Assembly (NCBI RefSeq): GCF_900590885.1
Contig: NZ_UUON01000048.1
Coordinates: forward strand, 310,001 to 374,000
Source: Pseudomonas viridiflava
Lineage (GTDB): Bacteria; Pseudomonadota; Gammaproteobacteria; Pseudomonadales; Pseudomonadaceae
DNA length: 64,000 bases
Direction of reading: 5' to 3'
In this document: piece by piece, positions 9,025 through 18,342 of the stretch
How the letters are laid out: each line of letters begins with the position of its first letter
Numbering within the stretch: position 1 is the stretch's first letter
Program-made: the position numbers and the translations under genes
Notes under the pieces: model-generated
What the model saw: the letters and a program-made list of their open reading frames with translations, nothing else
Told to the model about the DNA's origin: nothing
The model's database searches: none

Positions 9025-9453
9025 ATGAAAGTAGGTGCTTACAAAGGATATGTAATCTCGGTGTTTCTCAGGGATGAACATTGCCCACCTCACGTGCATG
9101 TCAGGGGCAAGGGCTGGGATGCGCGGTTTCGTTTTAGTTTTCTGGATGGGGAGGTGGAGTTGTGGGATGTAGAGCCCGATCGGCGGCGGCCACCGAGTGC
9201 GGTCCTGAAGGAAATAGGCGAGGTGTTAAGGCAACGGCACTACCTGGCACGGGCTCGCAGGATTTGGTGGCAGGCGCTGCAAACGGTCTGTCTGGAGAAC
9301 CATTCATGGGATTGGGATGCGGGTCAGGTAATTCCGGGATTGATCATTCGACAGGGTGTCTACGTCATTGCAAACGCTCGGCACGATGTCGTTGAGCAAC
9401 GAACAATTTTGAATCTGGTAAGAGCACCAGATTGCGTGGGGATTGATTTATGA
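9025..9453 (+). CDS. DUF4160 protein, probable partner of the DUF2442 protein
   Basis: A 142-residue protein whose first 80 residues fit the DUF4160 family: KGYVISVFLRDEHCPPHVHV, then a short FLDGEVELWD strand and a helix ending LRQRHYLARA. A C-terminal half of about 60 residues is not familiar to me. The stop overlaps the next gene's ATG by four bases. DUF4160 and DUF2442 genes are often found as adjacent pairs and are suspected to act as toxin-antitoxin modules; no activity is visible in the sequence itself. Confidence 0.75.
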   Translation: MKVGAYKGYVISVFLRDEHCPPHVHVRGKGWDARFRFSFLDGEVELWDVEPDRRRPPSAVLKEIGEVLRQRHYLARARRIWWQALQTVCLENHSWDWDAGQVIPGLIIRQGVYVIANARHDVVEQRTILNLVRAPDCVGIDL

Positions 9454-9917
9454 AAATTGTAAAAGCCAAAGTCCGGCCCTATGTACCGATCACTGAGGCC
9501 GATATCGACAAGGCCATAGCGCGTGGGCGCAAACTCAAGCGCCTGTACGCCAACGCCAGCGACGTGCGTTATGAAGACAAGTGCATCTCCATCGGCTTCA
9601 GCGACGGCAGCCGCGTCGTGCTGCCGGTGGCCGGCCTGCCGGAGTTCGAAGGGTTTTCCTTGCAGGATTTTCAGCAGTTGGAGGTAGGCTTTGGCGGCAA
9701 GGCACTGTGCTGTGAGGCTCAGGACCTGGATGTTTCCATCACTGGCCTGGTTGCGACAAGCAAGCCGCTGATGGACCTGGCCACAAGCATGGTGGCCTCC
9801 CGCAACGGCCGCAAAAGCAGCGCCGCCAAAGCCGCCGCCGCCCGTGCCAATGGCAAGAAGGGCGGGCGGCCACGCAAGAAGGAAGAAGAGGGCGCTGAAT
9901 TACCGCCGGGTCAGTAA
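9450..9917 (+). CDS. DUF2442 protein with a basic C-terminal tail
   Basis: A 155-residue protein. Residues 35-85 carry the DUF2442 pattern ([28 protein letters not shown]). The C-terminal 40 residues are alanine- and lysine-rich, ending [13 protein letters not shown], an AT-hook-like GRPRK segment that could contact DNA. It is coupled to the DUF4160 gene by an ATGA overlap. Its last 18 bases overlap the convergent trmA gene. A DNA-binding antitoxin role would fit but is inference. Confidence 0.75.
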   Translation: MKIVKAKVRPYVPITEADIDKAIARGRKLKRLYANASDVRYEDKCISIGFSDGSRVVLPVAGLPEFEGFSLQDFQQLEVGFGGKALCCEAQDLDVSITGLVATSKPLMDLATSMVASRNGRKSSAAKAAAARANGKKGGRPRKKEEEGAELPPGQ

Positions 9918-10979
9918 TACCCCGGACTCCATGTGGTGCGTCCATGGGAACTGGTCAAACATCGCGCATTTAGTGATCTTGTGCGTGTCATGCAGTTGCG
10001 CAATGTTTGCCGCCAGCGTCTCCGGGTTGCAGGAGATGTACAGGATATTGTCGAAACGCCGGGTCAGTTCGCAGGTGTCCGGGTCCATGCCGGCGCGCGG
10101 CGGGTCGACGAACACGCTACCGAATTCATAGCTTTTCAGGTCGATGCCTTGCAGGCGACGGAACGGCCGCACTTCGTTGAGCGCTTCGGTGAGTTCTTCG
10201 GCAGACAGGCGCACCAGGGTGACGTTGCCCACCGCGTTTTCATCGAGGTTGCTCAGCGCCGCGTTAACCGAGGTCTTGCTGATTTCGGTGGCCAGCACTT
10301 TGCGTACCCGCGTCGCCAGGGGCAGGGTGAAGTTGCCGTTGCCGCAGTACAGTTCGAGCAAATCATCCGGACGATCGCCCAGGGCTTCATAAGCCCAGTT
10401 GAGCATCTTCTGGTTCACGGTGCCGTTGGGCTGGGTGAACGCGCCCTCGGGTTGGCGATAGCTGAACGTGCGGCCGCCGACCTCGAGTTTTTCCACCACG
10501 TAGTCGTGGCCGATCACATCGCGCTTGCCCTTGGAACGGCCGATGATGCTCACGTTCAGGTCCGCCGCCAGCTTGTTCGCCGCGATGTGCCAGTGTTCGT
10601 CCAGCGGGCGGTGATAGCACAGGGTGATCATCGCATCGCCGGCCAGGGTGGTGAGGAACTCCACCTGGAACAGCTTGTGGCTCAGGGCGGCGCTGGCTTG
10701 CCAGGCGGCCTTGAGCTGCGGCATCAACTGGTTGATGCGCAGGCTGGCGATGGGGAATTCTTCGATCAGGATCGGCGTACGCTTGTCGTCCTGGGAGAAC
10801 ATCGCGTAGTGGCGATCACCGCCTTCGCGCCATAGGCGGAACTCCGCCCGCAGGCGGAAGTTCTGCAGCGGCGAATCGAATACCTGCGGCTCGGGGGCGT
10901 CGAACGGCGCCAGCAGGTCACGCAAACGCGTGACCTTGTCTTGCAGTTGAACGGTGTAGCGTGCGGCGTCAAAAGTCAT
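9900..10979 (-). CDS. trmA: tRNA (uracil-5-)-methyltransferase TrmA
   Basis: A 359-residue SAM-dependent methyltransferase that makes ribothymidine-54 in tRNA. Diagnostic parts are the SAM motif [16 protein letters not shown], the DPPRAGMDP motif, and [11 protein letters not shown] carrying the catalytic cysteine; a C-terminal [10 protein letters not shown] is typical. Its start overlaps the stop of the upstream purine permease (ATGA), so the two are co-transcribed. Its 3' end overlaps the convergent DUF2442 gene by 18 bp. Confidence 0.97.
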   Translation of the reverse strand: MTFDAARYTVQLQDKVTRLRDLLAPFDAPEPQVFDSPLQNFRLRAEFRLWREGGDRHYAMFSQDDKRTPILIEEFPIASLRINQLMPQLKAAWQASAALSHKLFQVEFLTTLAGDAMITLCYHRPLDEHWHIAANKLAADLNVSIIGRSKGKRDVIGHDYVVEKLEVGGRTFSYRQPEGAFTQPNGTVNQKMLNWAYEALGDRPDDLLELYCGNGNFTLPLATRVRKVLATEISKTSVNAALSNLDENAVGNVTLVRLSAEELTEALNEVRPFRRLQGIDLKSYEFGSVFVDPPRAGMDPDTCELTRRFDNILYISCNPETLAANIAQLHDTHKITKCAMFDQFPWTHHMESGVLLTRR

Positions 10980-12271
10980 GCGTTGAACCAGCCCAGCTTG
11001 ATCACAAACAGAATCGACAGGATCACCAGCGCCGGGTTCAGCTCACGGTAGCGGCCCGAAAGCAGCTTGATGGCGGTCCACGCGATGAAGCCGAAGGCGA
11101 TGCCGTTGGCGATGGAGTAAGTGAAGGGCATCGCCAGGGCGGTGATCACCACCGGCGCTGCAACAGTAATGTCGTCCCAGTCGATTTCGGCCAGGCCCTG
11201 GGTCATCAGCACGGCCACGAACAGCAGCGCCGGCGCGGTGGCGAAAGCGGGAACGCTGGCGGCCAATGGCGAGAAGAACAGCGCCAGCAGGAACAGGATC
11301 GCGACCACGATGGCGGTCAAACCGGTACGGCCACCGGCGCTCACGCCCGCAGCGGATTCGATGTAGCTGGTGGTGGTCGACGTGCCCAGCAGCGAGCCGG
11401 CCATGGCGGCGGTGCTGTCGGCGATCAGGGCGCGGCCCATTTTCGGCATGTGCCCGTCCTTGCCCATCAGGCCGGCGCGCTTGGCCACGCCGATCAAGGT
11501 GCCGGAGTTGTCGAACAGGTCAACGAACAAGAAGGCGAAGATCACGCTGACCAGGCCGATATCCAGCGCGCCCTTGATATCCAGTTGCAGGAACGTTGGC
11601 GCCAGGGATGGCGGCATCGACATCACGCCACCGAAAGGGGTAACGCCCAGCGCGATGGAAACGATGGTCACGGCGAGAATGCCGATCAGCACGGCGCCGC
11701 GCACGGCCAGGGCTTCCAGGGCCACGATCAGCATAAAGCCGAGGATGGCGAGGATCGGCGCCGGTTTTGTCAGGTCGCCCATGCCCACCAGGGTATTCGG
11801 GTTGCCGACCACGATCCCGGCGTTGTGCAAGGCGATCAGCGCCAGGAACAGGCCGATACCGGCGGCAATCGCCGAGCGCAGGGGCAGCGGGATGCTGTTG
11901 ATGATCCACTCGCGGATACGGAAGATCGACAGCAGGAAAAACAGCACTGCCGAGATGAACACCGCACCCAGCGCAACCTGCCAGGTGTGGCCCATGTGCA
12001 GCACCACGGTGTAGGTAAAGAAGGCGTTGAGGCCCATGCCCGGTGCCAGGGCAATCGGGTAGTTGGCGATCAGGCCCATTACGGTCGAACCGATGGCGGC
12101 CGCCAGGCAGGTCGCGACGAACACCGCGCCCTTGTCCATGCCGGTTTCGCCGAGGATGCTCGGGTTCACGAACAGGATGTAGGCCATGGCCAGGAATGTC
12201 GTGATGCCCGCGAGGATCTCGGTGCGCACGTTGGTGTTGTGTGCCTTGAGTTGAAACAGCTTTTCCAGCAT
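10976..12271 (-). CDS. NCS2-family purine (adenine/guanine/hypoxanthine) permease
   Basis: A 431-residue membrane protein with 12 or more helices. The start [18 protein letters not shown] followed by [17 protein letters not shown] is typical of the AzgA/PbuG branch of the NCS2 family, which imports adenine, guanine or hypoxanthine with protons. [19 protein letters not shown] is the conserved substrate-site helix region. I place the start at 12271, where GGGAG precedes the ATG; the upstream in-frame extension is not conserved-looking. No clear purine riboswitch was seen in the 190 bp before it. Confidence 0.9.
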   Translation of the reverse strand: MLEKLFQLKAHNTNVRTEILAGITTFLAMAYILFVNPSILGETGMDKGAVFVATCLAAAIGSTVMGLIANYPIALAPGMGLNAFFTYTVVLHMGHTWQVALGAVFISAVLFFLLSIFRIREWIINSIPLPLRSAIAAGIGLFLALIALHNAGIVVGNPNTLVGMGDLTKPAPILAILGFMLIVALEALAVRGAVLIGILAVTIVSIALGVTPFGGVMSMPPSLAPTFLQLDIKGALDIGLVSVIFAFLFVDLFDNSGTLIGVAKRAGLMGKDGHMPKMGRALIADSTAAMAGSLLGTSTTTSYIESAAGVSAGGRTGLTAIVVAILFLLALFFSPLAASVPAFATAPALLFVAVLMTQGLAEIDWDDITVAAPVVITALAMPFTYSIANGIAFGFIAWTAIKLLSGRYRELNPALVILSILFVIKLGWFNA

Positions 12272-12459
12272 GCCTGCTCCCTGTGACGCTATTTTGCGTC
12301 GTGATTTGTTGACCTCTAAGTCAAAGCACAAACTGCGCCAAGCGCCTGTGATATCAGAGAGGATCGGAAAAAGCGGCGCATCATACCAGCAGCCGAGGCT
12401 GTGTGGCGCATGGGCTTGAGGCATACTGCGCCGACGTTCACCAGCGGGTCATTGCCAGC

Positions 12460-12906
12460 ATGAAAAAAGCCAACGCGTGGAGTCTAGCCCTGATCCCCTG
12501 TATCAGCCTGTGGCTCGCCGCAGCACCGGCGTGGGGCGCGACTGCACCGGCCTTGAGCGAGGTGCGTGTGTTCAAGGTCGAGTCGGCCCGTTGCACTGAA
12601 ACCATCCCCGAGCGCGCGCAAAGCACGCAGATGTGCACCCACCGTGGGCCCACCAAGGTCTCGGTGATGGAAGTCGGCCTGGGCAACAACCCCATCGGCC
12701 AGTTCAATGGCGCGACCCTCAATGGCCAGCGCACACCGGTGTGCCAGGTCGGTAACGTCAGTGAGGCCTGCAATGGCGCGGGCACCCTGATGGGCTACAT
12801 CTATGTGTTTGACCTGGACGTCGCTGACCAGGGCTGGTTCGAATACAGCAACTCCTCGATCAACCCGCCGCGAAACACCCTGAAAACCCTGCTCAATATC
12901 CGCTGA
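12460..12906 (+). CDS. Secreted DUF4879 protein
   Basis: A 148-residue protein with a signal peptide (MKKANAWSLALIP to PAWGA). The mature part has four cysteines (SARC, TQMC, VCQVGNVSEAC) and GYIYVFDLDVADQGWFEYSN, the pattern of the DUF4879 family that includes Bacillus YolA. The function of this family is not known. The start at 12460 is picked because the signal peptide begins there. It is divergent from the purine permease, and its 3' end lies 96 bp before the molybdoenzyme operon. Confidence 0.7.
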   Translation: MKKANAWSLALIPCISLWLAAAPAWGATAPALSEVRVFKVESARCTETIPERAQSTQMCTHRGPTKVSVMEVGLGNNPIGQFNGATLNGQRTPVCQVGNVSEACNGAGTLMGYIYVFDLDVADQGWFEYSNSSINPPRNTLKTLLNIR

Positions 12907-13002
12907 TCAATCACCTTGAACGCTCAATACCCCGGGAAGTCGTACCCCTGAGACGGCGATTTTCCTGAACGCCGCGGATGTACACCAACCCGTGAGGTGT
13001 TT

Positions 13003-13527
13003 ATGAGCGCGACCCCCAATGGCGCGGCGGCCCAACCGTTCGTCGCCCACTCGATACGCTTGACCCTGAATGGCCAAGAACGCCAGCTGGACGTGTTGCC
13101 CTGGGCCACCTTGCTCGACCTGTTGCGCGAGCAACTCGACCTGGTGGGCAGCAAAAAAGGCTGCGACCACGGCCAATGCGGCGCCTGCACCGTGTTGCGC
13201 GATGGCAAACGCGTGAACGCCTGCCTGACCCTCGCCGTGATGTGCGACGGCGCCGAACTCACCACCATCGAAGGCCTGGCCAACGGCGACCAGTTGCACC
13301 CCATGCAGCAAGCCTTTATCAAGCACGACGCCTTCCAGTGCGGTTACTGCACCCCCGGCCAGATCTGCTCCGCTGTAGGCCTGGCGAACGAAGGGCGTGC
13401 GAAAAATACCGCGCAAGTGCAGGAATTGATGAGTGGCAACCTGTGCCGTTGCGGCGCCTACAGCAACATCCGCGATGCCATTGAGGATGCCCTGCCGGCC
13501 TGCCGTAAACAGGGAGGTGAGTCATGA
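13003..13527 (+). CDS. paoA: Xanthine dehydrogenase-family [2Fe-2S] subunit (PaoA-like)
   Basis: A 174-residue electron-transfer subunit with two iron-sulfur motifs: CDHGQCGAC...C of plant-ferredoxin type near residue 50, and CGYCTPGQ...CRCGAY in the C-terminal four-helix domain. GAGGTG precedes the ATG at 13003. Unlike E. coli PaoA, it has no N-terminal Tat signal, so the complex is probably cytoplasmic. It is the first gene of a three-gene operon with 4-bp overlaps throughout. Confidence 0.85.
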   Translation: MSATPNGAAAQPFVAHSIRLTLNGQERQLDVLPWATLLDLLREQLDLVGSKKGCDHGQCGACTVLRDGKRVNACLTLAVMCDGAELTTIEGLANGDQLHPMQQAFIKHDAFQCGYCTPGQICSAVGLANEGRAKNTAQVQELMSGNLCRCGAYSNIRDAIEDALPACRKQGGES

Positions 13528-14513
13528 ACCCCTTCCACTACAGCAAACCGGCCGATGTACACGAAGCCGTGCACCTGAGCAGCGCCGCGTCGCGCTTCAT
13601 CGCCGGCGGCACCAACCTGCTGGACCTGATGAAAGAAAACATCAGCCGCCCCGAGCACCTCATCGACATCACCGGCCTGCCGCTGCATGAAGTCGAAGAA
13701 ACCGCCACGGGCGGCCTGCGCATCGGTGCGCTGGTGAGCAATGCCGACCTGGCCTGGCACCCCTTGATCGAGCAGCGTTATCCCTTGCTGTCCCAGGCCA
13801 TCCTCGCCGGGGCCTCGCCGCAATTGCGTAACATGGCCAGTACCGGCGGCAACCTGTTGCAGCGCACCCGTTGCTACTACTTCTATGACGCCGCCGTGCC
13901 GTGCAACAAGCGCGAGCCCGGCAGCGGCTGCCCGGCGCGCACCGGGTTGAACCGCATCCACGCGATCCTCGGCGCCAGCGAGCAGTGCGTGGCCACGCAC
14001 CCGTCGGACATGTGCGTGGCCCTGGCCGCCCTGGAAGCACGAGTGCACGTGGAAGGGCGCGGCGGTGCGCGCATCATCGAGTTTGCCGACTTCCACCGCC
14101 TGCCCGGCGATGCGCCACAGCGCGACAACCAATTGGCCGACGATGAGCTGATCACCGCCATTGAATTGCCCGCCGACCACCTGGCGCGCCACAGCCACTA
14201 CCTGAAAATCCGCGACCGCGCGTCCTACGCGTTTGCCTTGGTGTCCGTCGCCGCCGCCCTCGAATTGGACGGTGACCGCATTGTCGACGCGCGCCTGGCA
14301 CTCGGTGGCGTGGCCCACAAACCCTGGCGTGACCGCGCGGTGGAAGCCTCGCTGATCGGCCAGGCGGTCAGCCGCGAAACCTTCAGCAACGCCGCCGACG
14401 CCTTGCTGCAAGACGCCGAACCTCTGGAACACAACGGCTTCAAGATCAAGCTGGCACGCCGCGCGATCATTCGCGCCCTGAGCGATGCCGCTGTCGCAGG
14501 AGAACAACCATGA
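13524..14513 (+). CDS. paoB: Xanthine dehydrogenase-family FAD subunit with extra FeS ligands (PaoB-like)
   Basis: A 329-residue FAD-binding subunit. RFIAGGTNLLDLMK and ASTGGNLLQRTRC are the flavin-binding segments. The sequence continues with CYYF...PCNKREPGSGCPA, the cysteine-rich insertion that carries an additional [4Fe-4S] cluster in PaoB-type aldehyde oxidoreductases. The start overlaps the paoA-like stop (ATGA). Together with its neighbours it forms a heterotrimeric aldehyde or N-heterocycle oxidoreductase; the natural substrate is not evident. Confidence 0.85.
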   Translation: MNPFHYSKPADVHEAVHLSSAASRFIAGGTNLLDLMKENISRPEHLIDITGLPLHEVEETATGGLRIGALVSNADLAWHPLIEQRYPLLSQAILAGASPQLRNMASTGGNLLQRTRCYYFYDAAVPCNKREPGSGCPARTGLNRIHAILGASEQCVATHPSDMCVALAALEARVHVEGRGGARIIEFADFHRLPGDAPQRDNQLADDELITAIELPADHLARHSHYLKIRDRASYAFALVSVAAALELDGDRIVDARLALGGVAHKPWRDRAVEASLIGQAVSRETFSNAADALLQDAEPLEHNGFKIKLARRAIIRALSDAAVAGEQP

Positions 14514-16693
14514 CCGCCATCGGCAAACCCCTGGACCGCGTCGACGGTCTGCTCAAGGTCACCGGCCAGGCGCGTTACGCCGGTGAGTTCCCCGAGGCGG
14601 GCCTGCTGCATGGCAGCGTAGTCTCCAGCAATATTGCCAAGGGCCGGGTCATCCGGATCGATGCGTCCAAGGCCCTGGCCCTGCCGGGCGTGGTGGCCGT
14701 GATCGATCATCTCAACCGTCCCAAAATCGCCAGCTACGACGACGCCTTCGCCGACGCGGATGCGGCCGATGGCTCGCCCTTTCGCCCGCTGTACAACGAC
14801 CGCGTGCTGTACAGCGGCCAGCCCCTGGCTCTGGTCGTTGCCGATAACCTGGAACTGGCGCGGCACGCCGGCTCCCTGGTGAGCATCGAGTACGAAAGCG
14901 AAGGCTTCGAGACCGATTTAATCGCCCAGCAGGAACAGGCGCACCCGTCGCCGCAAACCCCGCCCAAGCCACGCGGCAACTTCCAGGCCGAATGGAGCGC
15001 CGCCGCCGTCAGCCTCGACCTGCACTACAGCACGCCCATCGAACACCACAACCCGATGGAACCCCACGCCAGCACCGTGCTGTATCAACCGGACGGCACG
15101 TTGCATATCCACGACAAGACCCAAGGCCCGCAGAACTGCCAGGCCTATGTGCAAAAAGTCTTCGGCCTGGATAAAAGCCAGGTGCGCATCTTTGCGGCAT
15201 TTGTCGGCGGGGCCTTCGGCTCTGGCCTGCGCCCGCAATACCAATTGCCACTGGCGGTGATGGCTTCGCTGGCGCTCAAGCGCTCGGTGCGTGTCACGCT
15301 CACCCGTCAACAGATGTTCACCTTCGGCTATCGCCCGCGCACCTTGCAGCGTTTGCAGATGGGCGCGGCAGCCGACGGTCGGCTGCTGGCGTTGGGGCAT
15401 ACCGCTATCGGCCAGACCTCGCGTTTCGAGGACTTCAGCGAACACGTGGTGGAATGGAGCGGCATGCTCTACCACTGCGACAACGTGCAGTTGACCTACA
15501 ACCTGGTGCCGCTGGACGTGTTCACCCCCCTCGACATGCGCGCGCCGGGCGCCGCCCTTGGCGTGATCGGCCTGGAATGCGCCATGGATGAACTGGCTTG
15601 CGCACTGGGCATGGACCCGGTGCAACTGCGCCTGATCAACTACGCCGAGCGCAACCAGAACGAAGACAAACCCTGGTCCAGCAAAGCCTTGCGCGAGTGC
15701 TACCGCGAGGGCGCCGAGCGTTTTGGCTGGAGCCAGCGCAACCCAGAACCGCGCAGCATGCGTGACGGCCGCCAGTTGATCGGCTGGGGCATGGCCGGCG
15801 GCGTGTGGGAAGCCATGCAGATGAAGGCCAGCGCCAAGGCGCGCATCGACGCCGAGGGCAAATTGACCGTCAGCAGCGCCACCACTGACATCGGCACGGG
15901 TACCTACACGGTCATGACCCAGATCGCTGCACAGGCCAGCGGCGTGGCGATGGCCGACATCAGTTTTTTACTCGGCGACTCGTCGTTACCCACCGCGCCG
16001 CTGCAGGGCGGCTCGTTTACCGTGTCCTCGGTGGGCACCGCAGTGCAGCAAGCCTGCGAAGCGTTGAATGCCAAGTTGTTGACCATCGCCCGGCGGACAT
16101 ACCCGGTATTCAAGGACGCCGAAGATGTGCGCTTTGAAGACGGCCAGTTGCACACCGGTGACGTCAGCGTGTCATTGGCCCAACTGGTCAAGGACAGTGG
16201 CGAAGGCGCGCTGGAAGTGCAGGTCGACAGCGAGCCCGACAAAAAGCGTGAAGGCTATGCCACGGCGACCCATTCGGCGGTGTTTGTGGAGGTTCAGGTT
16301 GACGAAGACCTGGGCACGATCAAGGTGCGTCGGGTGGTCAGCGCGATAGCGGCCGGGCGTGTGGTCAACCCCAAGATGGCCCGCAGCCAGATCCTCGGCG
16401 GCGTGGTGTGGGGCATCGGTATGGCTTTGCATGAAGAAACCCAGATCGACCATCAATTGGGGCGGTATATGAACCACAGCCTGGCCGAATACCACATTCC
16501 TGTAAATGCCGATATCGGCGACATTGATGTGGTGTTTGTCGAAGAGCACGACGAGATCGTCAATGCCCTGGGCTCAAAGGGAGTGGGTGAAATCGGCATT
16601 GTCGGCGTGGCAGCGGCGGTGGCGAATGCGATTTACCACGCCACCGGCAAGCGCGTGAGGGAATTTCCGATCACCCTGGATAAGGTGCTCTAA
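14510..16693 (+). CDS. paoC: Molybdenum-cofactor subunit, xanthine dehydrogenase family (PaoC-like)
   Basis: A 727-residue large subunit binding molybdopterin. N-terminal RVDGLLKVTGQARYAGE, the FVGGAFGSGL glycine segment, DMRAPGAALG, and the C-terminal KGVGEIGIVGVAAAVANAI with the catalytic glutamate in GEIG are all present. Order small-FAD-Mo and ATGA overlaps match paoABC. No maturation chaperone (paoD/xdhC type) follows; a REP palindrome ends the operon. Confidence 0.88.
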   Translation: MTAIGKPLDRVDGLLKVTGQARYAGEFPEAGLLHGSVVSSNIAKGRVIRIDASKALALPGVVAVIDHLNRPKIASYDDAFADADAADGSPFRPLYNDRVLYSGQPLALVVADNLELARHAGSLVSIEYESEGFETDLIAQQEQAHPSPQTPPKPRGNFQAEWSAAAVSLDLHYSTPIEHHNPMEPHASTVLYQPDGTLHIHDKTQGPQNCQAYVQKVFGLDKSQVRIFAAFVGGAFGSGLRPQYQLPLAVMASLALKRSVRVTLTRQQMFTFGYRPRTLQRLQMGAAADGRLLALGHTAIGQTSRFEDFSEHVVEWSGMLYHCDNVQLTYNLVPLDVFTPLDMRAPGAALGVIGLECAMDELACALGMDPVQLRLINYAERNQNEDKPWSSKALRECYREGAERFGWSQRNPEPRSMRDGRQLIGWGMAGGVWEAMQMKASAKARIDAEGKLTVSSATTDIGTGTYTVMTQIAAQASGVAMADISFLLGDSSLPTAPLQGGSFTVSSVGTAVQQACEALNAKLLTIARRTYPVFKDAEDVRFEDGQLHTGDVSVSLAQLVKDSGEGALEVQVDSEPDKKREGYATATHSAVFVEVQVDEDLGTIKVRRVVSAIAAGRVVNPKMARSQILGGVVWGIGMALHEETQIDHQLGRYMNHSLAEYHIPVNADIGDIDVVFVEEHDEIVNALGSKGVGEIGIVGVAAAVANAIYHATGKRVREFPITLDKVL

Positions 16694-16721
16694 CACCATT
16701 CATCCAAACCCCGGAGATCCA

Positions 16722-16753
16722 AATGTGGGAGGGGGCAAGCCCCCTCCCACATT
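16722..16753. repeat. REP palindrome
   Basis: A 32-bp near-perfect palindrome built from TGTGGGAGGGGGC and its inverse around AA. It lies between the convergent paoC-like and MFS genes. This is a compact form with the two arms abutting and no REPIN spacer. Confidence 0.9.
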
Positions 16754-16772
16754 GACCTTATTTCCACATTGG

Positions 16773-18023
16773 TTATGCGGTGGGCTTTACCGCGGCTTCC
16801 TCGGCCGGCACATGCATCCGGTCGCGATTAGCCAAGGTCGGGAACAGCTTGATCCACACCCCGGTCACCACCAGCGTGCCGATTCCGCCCATGACCACGG
16901 CCGGCACCGTGCCGAACCAGTGCGCGGTAATCCCCGATTCAAATTCACCCAACTGATTCGACGCGCCGATAAATAGCCCGTTGACCGCACTCACCCGGCC
17001 GCGCATTTCATCCGGGGTTTCCAGTTGCACGAAGGACGCGCGGATCACCATGCTGATCATGTCCGCTGCGCCCAGCACCACCAGCACCGCCAGGGAAAAC
17101 CAGAACGAGGTGGACAGGCCGAACGCGATGGTCGCCACCCCGAACACGCCCACGGCGGTGAACATCACGCGGCCCACTTGCCGGTCCACCGAGAACCGCG
17201 CCAGCCACAGCGACATCAACAACGCCCCCACCGCCGGCGCCGAGCGCAGCAGGCCCAGGCCCCAAGGGCCGGTCAGCAAAATATCCTTGGCAAACACCGG
17301 CAGCAACGCGGTGGCACCGCCCAGCAGCACGGCGAACAGGTCGAGGGAAATCGCGCCCAGAATGTCTGGTCGGCTGCGGATAAAACGGATGCCGGCCAGC
17401 AGCGAGTCCAGCGTCGCCTTGCCTTTGTTCAGCCCCGTCTGGCGTGCGGGCAGGTTGAGCATCAACGCGCAGGCAATCAGGTACAGCACCACGGTCGGGC
17501 CGTACACCCACACGCTGCCAAAGGCGTAGAGCAAACCGCCGAGGGCCGGGGCGACGATGGTTGCCAGTTGCTGCGCCGACTGCGATGAGGCCACCGCCCG
17601 AGGGAACAACGCACTGGGCACGATGCTTGGCAGCAGGGCTTGGGTGGTAGGCATCTCGAAGGAGCGCGCGGCGCCCAGCAAGAAGGCGAGGATAAAGATC
17701 ATCTCGCGGGTCACGTTGCCGGTCAGGCCGCCAATGGCCAGGGACAAGGCAATCAACGCCTGCACGGTCTGGCAGATGGCGGCGACCTTGCGCCGATCAT
17801 AGCGGTCGGCCACGTGCCCGGTGTGCAGCATGAACAGCACGCGCGGCACGAACTCCACCAGCCCGACCAACCCCAGGTCCAGCACATTGCCGGTCAGCTG
17901 GTAGAGGTTCCAGCCGATGGCCACGGTGAGCATCTGGAAGCCGCTGGCGGTGAAGATCCGCGCCAGCCAGAACGCGATGAAAGGGCGGTGGTGACGCAAC
18001 AGCAACGCGGGTTCACTAGGCAT
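16773..18023 (-). CDS. MFS exporter, EntS/MFS_3 type
   Basis: A 416-residue, 12-helix major facilitator. The motif GHVADRYDRRKVA between helices 2 and 3 is motif A, and LLGAARSFEMPTTQALLPSIV is typical of the MFS_3 group with EntS-like exporters. The substrate is unknown; siderophore genes are not next to it. It is divergent from the cio operon, sharing a 319-bp intergenic region. Confidence 0.85.
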   Translation of the reverse strand: MPSEPALLLRHHRPFIAFWLARIFTASGFQMLTVAIGWNLYQLTGNVLDLGLVGLVEFVPRVLFMLHTGHVADRYDRRKVAAICQTVQALIALSLAIGGLTGNVTREMIFILAFLLGAARSFEMPTTQALLPSIVPSALFPRAVASSQSAQQLATIVAPALGGLLYAFGSVWVYGPTVVLYLIACALMLNLPARQTGLNKGKATLDSLLAGIRFIRSRPDILGAISLDLFAVLLGGATALLPVFAKDILLTGPWGLGLLRSAPAVGALLMSLWLARFSVDRQVGRVMFTAVGVFGVATIAFGLSTSFWFSLAVLVVLGAADMISMVIRASFVQLETPDEMRGRVSAVNGLFIGASNQLGEFESGITAHWFGTVPAVVMGGIGTLVVTGVWIKLFPTLANRDRMHVPAEEAAVKPTA

Positions 18024-18170
18024 CGGGAATTCAGGTCAGGGCTGGAGGGAGCGCCGAGATTATCACTAAGTTGTAACAGATAGTTGCAACAACTGAGCTG
18101 AGGCAACCTGTCACGCGGCAAAAGACCACACAACTAGACACAGAAAATGGGACTACTCTTTCAGCAATGC

Positions 18171-18184
18171 TTGATCCAGATCAA
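18171..18184. promoter_or_regulatory. ANR/FNR box upstream of cioA
   Basis: TTGATCCAGATCAA is a perfect TTGAT-N4-ATCAA palindrome, 158 bp before cioA. ANR, the Pseudomonas oxygen sensor, binds this motif and is known to repress cioAB at low oxygen in P. aeruginosa. The remainder of 18024-18342 holds no gene I can support. Confidence 0.8.
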
Positions 18185-18342
18185 AACCTGCGTGGGGATT
18201 GGTCTGGCGGCCTCAGGGCCAGAATCCCTACGTGGTTTGGCTAATAAAAGAAACGAATTGAAATTCGCCACACTCCATATCCGTGGGGGCAGTGGGTGCA
18301 GGCTCCCGCCAGCAGCCGGTATTACCTGACAGAGGAAGACTT

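Noticed and set aside
12272-12459. Purine or xanthine riboswitch before the NCS2 permease
   Set aside because: No recognisable conserved core; only short hairpins are present.
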